Shown: positions 6,886 through 10,481 of the stretch, piece by piece
Position numbering within the stretch: position 1 is the first letter of the stretch
Layout: every line of letters starts with the position of its first letter
Origin: Flavobacteriales bacterium
Lineage (GTDB): Bacteria; Bacteroidota; Bacteroidia; Flavobacteriales; UBA7312
Reading direction: 5' to 3'
Length of the DNA stretch: 10,481 nucleotides
Assembly: GCA_002862585.1 (NCBI GenBank)
Contig: PKDP01000171.1
Coordinates: 1 to 10,481, forward strand
Notes under the pieces: model-generated
The model's database searches: none
What the model saw: only the letters and a program-made list of their open reading frames with translations
Told to the model about the DNA's origin: nothing
Program-made: the position numbers and the translations under genes

Positions 6886-8039
6886 TTAGCGTTTGTTTTT
6901 CGTTTATTCAAGCGTTTATTTCTTGGATTTCGGCTTTTCGTTTTCTTATCAAAACGGTTGATACTATCTTGACCAACAACATTTTCATAGTCGTTTTTGT
7001 CAATTTCAATAGCAGTATCGAATCGTTCAAGTTTGTCGATAATTTTACCGTCTTCATTCTTTTCAATTATTTCGTTTACATAATCTAAGGGAAGCTCAAC
7101 AATTGGACCCTTTGAAGGGTCATCGTAAGCGTACCACACTTTACGTTGAAAAATATCCATTTTGACAAATGAACAGCTGCCTGATTTAGTCTTGATTTTT
7201 GTCTGCGGACTAGGAAACTCTTTAATGCCTTCCATATAGCCATCTAGCTCAAAATTAAGGCAGCATTTAAGCTTTCCACATTGACCTGCTAATTTCTGAG
7301 GGTTGATGGATAGTTGCTGATACCTTGCTGATGAGGTGCTTACAGTTCTAAAATCGGTAAGCCAAGACGAGCAACATAGTTCTCTACCACAAGCACCAAT
7401 GCCACCTAATCTTGCAGATTCTTGTCGAGCACCAATCTGCCTCATTTCTATTCTGATTTTAAACTCGGAGGAGAGACGTTTAATAAGCTCCCTAAAGTCG
7501 ACACGTTCTTTAGCGGTATAGTAAAATGTGGCTTTTGTTTTATCTCCTTGATATTCCACATCACTAATCTTCATTTCTAGACCAAGATATTCGGCAATTT
7601 TTCTTGCTCCATACATGGTGGACTCTTCAAGTGCTGTTGCCTTTCGCCATTTGTCTACATCTTTTTCACTGGCTTTTCTGTAAATTACTTCAAGGCCGTC
7701 TGTAGAAGAGGTTTTTAACTTCTTTTTCATCTGAAGTTTTGTTAACTCTCCCACAATAGACACAACGCCTATATCATGACCAGGACTTGCTTCTACGGTG
7801 ATGACGTCACCAACCACTAGATGAAAGTTGTCTTTGTTGAGGAAAAACTCTTTTCGACTGCCTTTGAATCGAACTTCAACGGCTTTAAATTGTTCTTTTT
7901 CCGAAGAAGTTTGAATGTCGGAAAGCCAATTAAACACAGACAGTTGATTACAACCGCCTGAACCGCAATTTCCATTGTTTTTACAGCCTATGGGAAGGCT
8001 GCTGCCACACGTTTTTGTCGAACATCCTGAACAACCCAT
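6882..8039 (-). CDS. ricT: PSP1 domain protein, RicT/YaaT-like, with cysteine-rich N-terminus
   Basis: Homologue of Bacillus RicT (YaaT), which forms the RicA-RicF-RicT complex carrying [4Fe-4S] clusters and affecting RNase Y activity, sporulation, competence and biofilm formation. The role in Bacteroidota is not established. The PSP1 core contains the paired cysteine motifs GACGRELCCSSWL (C217, C222, C223) and GQCGKLKCCLNFE (C254, C259, C260), separated by an LSINPQKLAG stretch; these match the RicT cluster-ligand region. Two additions stand out. The first 30 residues hold six cysteines (3, 6, 11, 19, 25, 30). The last 25 or so are strongly basic (KKTKSRNPRNKRLNKRK), suggesting nucleic-acid or ribosome contact. 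At 385 residues it is longer than Bacillus RicT (about 275), mostly through these ends. It starts 3 bases after holB and overlaps gldH by 4 bases. The symbol is given by homology; no RicA or RicF partner lies in the window, so a RicAFT-type complex is only inferred. Confidence 0.85.
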   Translation of the reverse strand: MGCSGCSTKTCGSSLPIGCKNNGNCGSGGCNQLSVFNWLSDIQTSSEKEQFKAVEVRFKGSRKEFFLNKDNFHLVVGDVITVEASPGHDIGVVSIVGELTKLQMKKKLKTSSTDGLEVIYRKASEKDVDKWRKATALEESTMYGARKIAEYLGLEMKISDVEYQGDKTKATFYYTAKERVDFRELIKRLSSEFKIRIEMRQIGARQESARLGGIGACGRELCCSSWLTDFRTVSTSSARYQQLSINPQKLAGQCGKLKCCLNFELDGYMEGIKEFPSPQTKIKTKSGSCSFVKMDIFQRKVWYAYDDPSKGPIVELPLDYVNEIIEKNEDGKIIDKLERFDTAIEIDKNDYENVVGQDSINRFDKKTKSRNPRNKRLNKRKTNAK

Positions 8040-8042
8040 ACT

Positions 8043-9191
8043 TTAGTTAGTTTCTTGCAAAGTTATATTTTTAACATGAAGAAGAACAACCATTTTTAAG
8101 GTCAAATCCATAAAAATAAATTTTGAGCTGCCATTTCTAGAGATATGTTTGTGTGCTAACTCGATTTCTTCTATAATTTCAATGGCATTATTTTGATGAA
8201 TAAAAGGGGCAAAGTTTTTGGTAAATTGCTCTTCTTTCTCTCTTACTTTTTGAATAGATGAGTCGGCAAAATTCTGCACTAAACTTTCCCTGACCATATG
8301 TAAAGCGTATTGTAAAAACCCTTTTTGTTGTTCTCTTCCCCAACGGGTTATCATGTCTACCCAAGACGTCAGTTCAATAACACGGGCTTTGTAACACATT
8401 CGCATCCAATTTTGAAACTCTTCCGTGTTTTGTTCCAGTAACTCACTTCCTTTAATCAATTTGAGAGCCTGTCCTATATTCCCTGATGACAAGTAACTGA
8501 TTTCTGATGCTGTTTTTTCATCAACACCTTCTTTTTCAATCAGGTATTTCGTTAAGCTATTTTCATCGCAAGGTTCAATAGTTGTGTTTTGCAATCTAGA
8601 CACTATGGTCTCTAACAAGTTCTCTGAAGAAGAAGTCAAAAGTATAAATATGGTTTTTTCAGGGGGCTCTTCAAGAAGTTTTAACAGTTTGTTAGCGGCT
8701 GGATTATGCATCTTTTCAGCATGCCAAATAATAATTACCCTGTATGAGTTTTCATAGGGTTTTAGAACGGTTTTTTTGCTGAGTTCGTTGGCCTCATTTA
8801 CGCTAATGAACCCTTGTTTATTGGTGTCGCCCAAATTGAGGTACCATTCCTCTTCTGACATAAATGGATTGGAAGTAATAGCTCCTCTCCATTCTTCAAT
8901 AAAATGGTCGCTAACGGGGCTTGTTCCTTTTCCAGTAATAACGGGGAAAACACAATGCAGGTCAGGGTGAATTAACTTTTCTGATTTGAGACATGCAGGA
9001 CATACCCCACAAGAGTCTGAGGGCTTTTTGCTTTCACACATCAAATATTGGGCAAAAGATAGCGCCATAGCTAAGCCAGAAGAACCGTCTTCAGCAGTAA
9101 AAAGGTGTGCATGACTAAGCCTATTGTTTTCAATAGCATGTAGCAGTTGACTTTTTACTCGAACATTTGAAGGGATATCTTTGAATTGCAT
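8043..9191 (-). CDS. holB: DNA polymerase III subunit delta' (clamp loader)
   Basis: Stator subunit of the clamp-loader complex that places the beta sliding clamp on primed DNA. The N-terminus shows the DnaX/HolB fold: NNRLSHAHLF (22-31) followed by a degenerate P-loop (about 32-43, no GKT/GKS lysine), as expected because delta' does not hydrolyse ATP. A four-cysteine zinc module is present with C52, C61, C64 and C67, just before the HPDLH segment (75-79). The AEKMHNPAANKLLKLLEEPP stretch is the conserved core helix region shared with DnaX. The SRC motif is replaced by SRLQ, so the arginine is kept and the cysteine lost. The C-terminal half (about 230-382) is diverged helical sequence, as usual for delta'. 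The start is fixed by an in-frame stop on the minus strand at 9201-9203. It heads the minus-strand run and has its own promoter candidate at 9212-9219. Confidence 0.9.
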   Translation of the reverse strand: MQFKDIPSNVRVKSQLLHAIENNRLSHAHLFTAEDGSSGLAMALSFAQYLMCESKKPSDSCGVCPACLKSEKLIHPDLHCVFPVITGKGTSPVSDHFIEEWRGAITSNPFMSEEEWYLNLGDTNKQGFISVNEANELSKKTVLKPYENSYRVIIIWHAEKMHNPAANKLLKLLEEPPEKTIFILLTSSSENLLETIVSRLQNTTIEPCDENSLTKYLIEKEGVDEKTASEISYLSSGNIGQALKLIKGSELLEQNTEEFQNWMRMCYKARVIELTSWVDMITRWGREQQKGFLQYALHMVRESLVQNFADSSIQKVREKEEQFTKNFAPFIHQNNAIEIIEEIELAHKHISRNGSSKFIFMDLTLKMVVLLHVKNITLQETN

Positions 9192-9211
9192 AGACCTATA
9201 TCACTTGATTT

Positions 9212-9219
9212 CAAAGGTA
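9212..9219 (-). promoter_or_regulatory. Putative promoter -7 element for the holB-led operon
   Basis: On the minus strand this octamer reads TACCTTTG, an exact match to the Bacteroidota sigma-ABfr -7 consensus TAnnTTTG. It lies 20 bases upstream of the holB start codon, giving a leader of roughly 15 bases. I found no clear TTG -33 element at the usual 17-23 base spacing, so the promoter may be weak or use a non-consensus -33. No transcript evidence is available here. Confidence 0.5.
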
Positions 9220-9254
9220 ATGAATAAATCCTTTTAGATTACTTTTAGAAAATA

Positions 9255-9262
9255 TACATTTG
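9255..9262 (+). promoter_or_regulatory. Putative promoter -7 element for pgk
   Basis: TACATTTG matches the Bacteroidota -7 consensus TAnnTTTG exactly and ends 16 bases before the first pgk start codon, implying a very short 5' leader. The best -33 candidate is a weak TTA at 9234-9236 with an 18-base spacer; no TTG sits at the right distance. It faces the opposite way from the holB element, with 35 bases between the two octamers. Confidence 0.5.
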
Positions 9263-9278
9263 CCTAAATTTTTTCATA

Positions 9279-10469
9279 ATGATGACCTTAGACACATTTT
9301 CTTTTCAAAACAAACGCGTATTAATTAGAGTAGACTTTAATGTTCCTATGGATGCGGATTTCAATCTTACCGACGATACTAGGATGCGCGCAACCTTACC
9401 GACAATAAGTAAGATTCTTGATGGAGGCGGTAAGGTTATTCTTATGTCTCACAGAGGAAGACCAAAAGGGACTAACGATAGCTTGTCAATGAAACACTTG
9501 GTTCCTCACTTGAGCAAACTATTATCGCATGAGGTGAAATTCATTGACCAATGTGTAGGCGATGCGGTTGTTCAAATGACAAATTCACTAGAAAGTGGAG
9601 ATGTTTTACTTATAGAAAATCTAAGGTTTAACGCTAAAGAAACGGCGGGCGATATTGCCTTTGCACAGGAGCTTTCAGAGCTAGGAGACATTTACGTTAA
9701 CGATGCTTTTGGAACAGCTCATAGAGCTCATGCTTCAACAGCTATCATCGCTCAGTTTTTTGAAGGAAAAAAGTGTTTTGGCTATTTAATGTCTAACGAA
9801 ATTGAAAACATTAATAAAATTACTGGCGATGCAAAAAAATCATTTACAGCTATTGTAGGCGGAGCGAAAGTGTCGTCTAAAATTTCAATTATTTTGCGAT
9901 TAATGGATGAGGTTGACAACCTAATTATCGGCGGTGGAATGACTTTCACATTTATTAAAGCAATGGGCGGTAGTGTTGGAAACTCGTTAGTGGAAGAGGA
10001 TAAATTAGACCTTGCTCTTGACATTATTCAAAAGGCAAAAGAAAATGGCGTTAGCTTATACCTTCCTTCCGATTCAGTAAATGCTGACCAGTTTGATAAC
10101 GATGCTAAAACAATATATTCAAGTGTTGAAAATATACCTTCTGGATATATGGGCTTAGACATTGGAGAAAAGACAATTTCACAATTTTCAGAAGTTGTTC
10201 TTAATTCGTCAACCGTATTGTGGAATGGCCCAATGGGGGTATTTGAAATGAAGAACTTTTCTCATGGAACAAAAGCAATTGCTGAAGCATTAGCCAAAGC
10301 AACTCAAAAAGGAGCTTATACTTTAGTTGGCGGCGGCGACTCTGTAGCTGCTATCAATAAATACAGCTTGTCAGACAAGGTAAGTTATGTTTCAACAGGA
10401 GGAGGAGCTATGCTCGAGTACTTAGAAGGCAAAGTGTTACCAGGAATAGCGGCTATTATTGAAGATTAA
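9279..10469 (+). CDS. pgk: Phosphoglycerate kinase
   Basis: Glycolytic and gluconeogenic enzyme that interconverts 1,3-bisphosphoglycerate plus ADP with 3-phosphoglycerate plus ATP in the cytoplasm. The family signature is RVLIRVDFNVP at 13-23. Substrate-binding elements SHRGRP (57-62) and ENLRF (113-117) lie in the N-terminal domain. The C-terminal domain has GGAKVSSK (194-201), WNGPMGVFE (315-323), GGGDS (351-355) and STGGGA (372-377), which bind nucleotide and the transferred phosphate. The full length of 396 residues is normal. The gene begins with two consecutive ATG codons; the second, at 9282, is an equally plausible start and would shorten the protein by one residue. It reads divergently from holB and has its own candidate promoter at 9255-9262. 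No other glycolytic gene is adjacent, and only 12 bases of the window remain after it, so downstream partners and a terminator cannot be seen. Confidence 0.97.
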   Translation: MMTLDTFSFQNKRVLIRVDFNVPMDADFNLTDDTRMRATLPTISKILDGGGKVILMSHRGRPKGTNDSLSMKHLVPHLSKLLSHEVKFIDQCVGDAVVQMTNSLESGDVLLIENLRFNAKETAGDIAFAQELSELGDIYVNDAFGTAHRAHASTAIIAQFFEGKKCFGYLMSNEIENINKITGDAKKSFTAIVGGAKVSSKISIILRLMDEVDNLIIGGGMTFTFIKAMGGSVGNSLVEEDKLDLALDIIQKAKENGVSLYLPSDSVNADQFDNDAKTIYSSVENIPSGYMGLDIGEKTISQFSEVVLNSSTVLWNGPMGVFEMKNFSHGTKAIAEALAKATQKGAYTLVGGGDSVAAINKYSLSDKVSYVSTGGGAMLEYLEGKVLPGIAAIIED

Positions 10470-10481
10470 TCTTTTCTTCGG

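Noticed and set aside
9782..10024. 80-codon open frame antisense to pgk.
   Set aside because: It lies inside the conserved pgk coding region; low-complexity shadow sequence without any motif.
1..10481. Signs of a mobile element, defence island, CRISPR array or biosynthetic cluster.
   Set aside because: Every large gene is a recognised housekeeping or envelope gene. I saw no transposase, integrase, direct-repeat array or target-site duplication, and no gene whose composition looked obviously foreign by eye.

Overview
The window looks like chromosomal housekeeping DNA from a member of the phylum Bacteroidota, probably a flavobacterium-like or cytophaga-like marine or environmental lineage. The evidence is a GldH gliding-motility lipoprotein, a phylum-type PSP1/RicT-like protein with a cysteine-rich N-terminus, a PolB-like DEDDy exonuclease of the kind common in this phylum, AT-rich composition, start codons without clear Shine-Dalgarno sequences, and two exact matches to the Bacteroidota -7 promoter element TAnnTTTG. 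I could not identify genus or species. I see no mobile element, tRNA, rRNA or CRISPR array.

Layout. On the plus strand at the left end are a 3'-5' exonuclease (45-764) and a fused double-ATPase ABC protein of the peptide/nickel class (807-2588). A 188-base intergenic stretch (2589-2776) follows, with several consecutive inverted repeats. It ends in a strong plus-strand intrinsic terminator that runs into the stop codon of the converging gene. The central 6.4 kb (2777-9191) is one tight minus-strand gene run. In transcription order it is DNA polymerase III delta' (holB), a PSP1/RicT-like protein, gldH, a bifunctional class A penicillin-binding protein, and the two subunits of a 3-oxoacid/acetate-type CoA-transferase (scoA, scoB). 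Its junctions are a 3-base gap, a 4-base overlap, a 2-base gap, a 10-base gap and a 1-base overlap, so one polycistronic transcript is likely. On the right, phosphoglycerate kinase (pgk, 9279-10469) reads away from holB across an 87-base divergent promoter region with one good -7 element for each direction.

How the genes fit together. The minus-strand run joins clamp loading (delta'), a PSP1 protein whose Bacillus relative RicT belongs to an Fe-S complex affecting RNA processing and development, an envelope lipoprotein of the gliding/type IX secretion apparatus, and a peptidoglycan polymerase. The pairing of holB with a PSP1 gene is also known in Firmicutes (holB-yaaT in Bacillus), so it is an old neighbourhood. 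The CoA-transferase pair at the end is metabolically unrelated and may simply ride on the transcript. I found no convincing undescribed system. The most useful leads are the structured intergenic region, the cysteine architecture and genomic setting of the PSP1 protein, and the divergent promoter pair.
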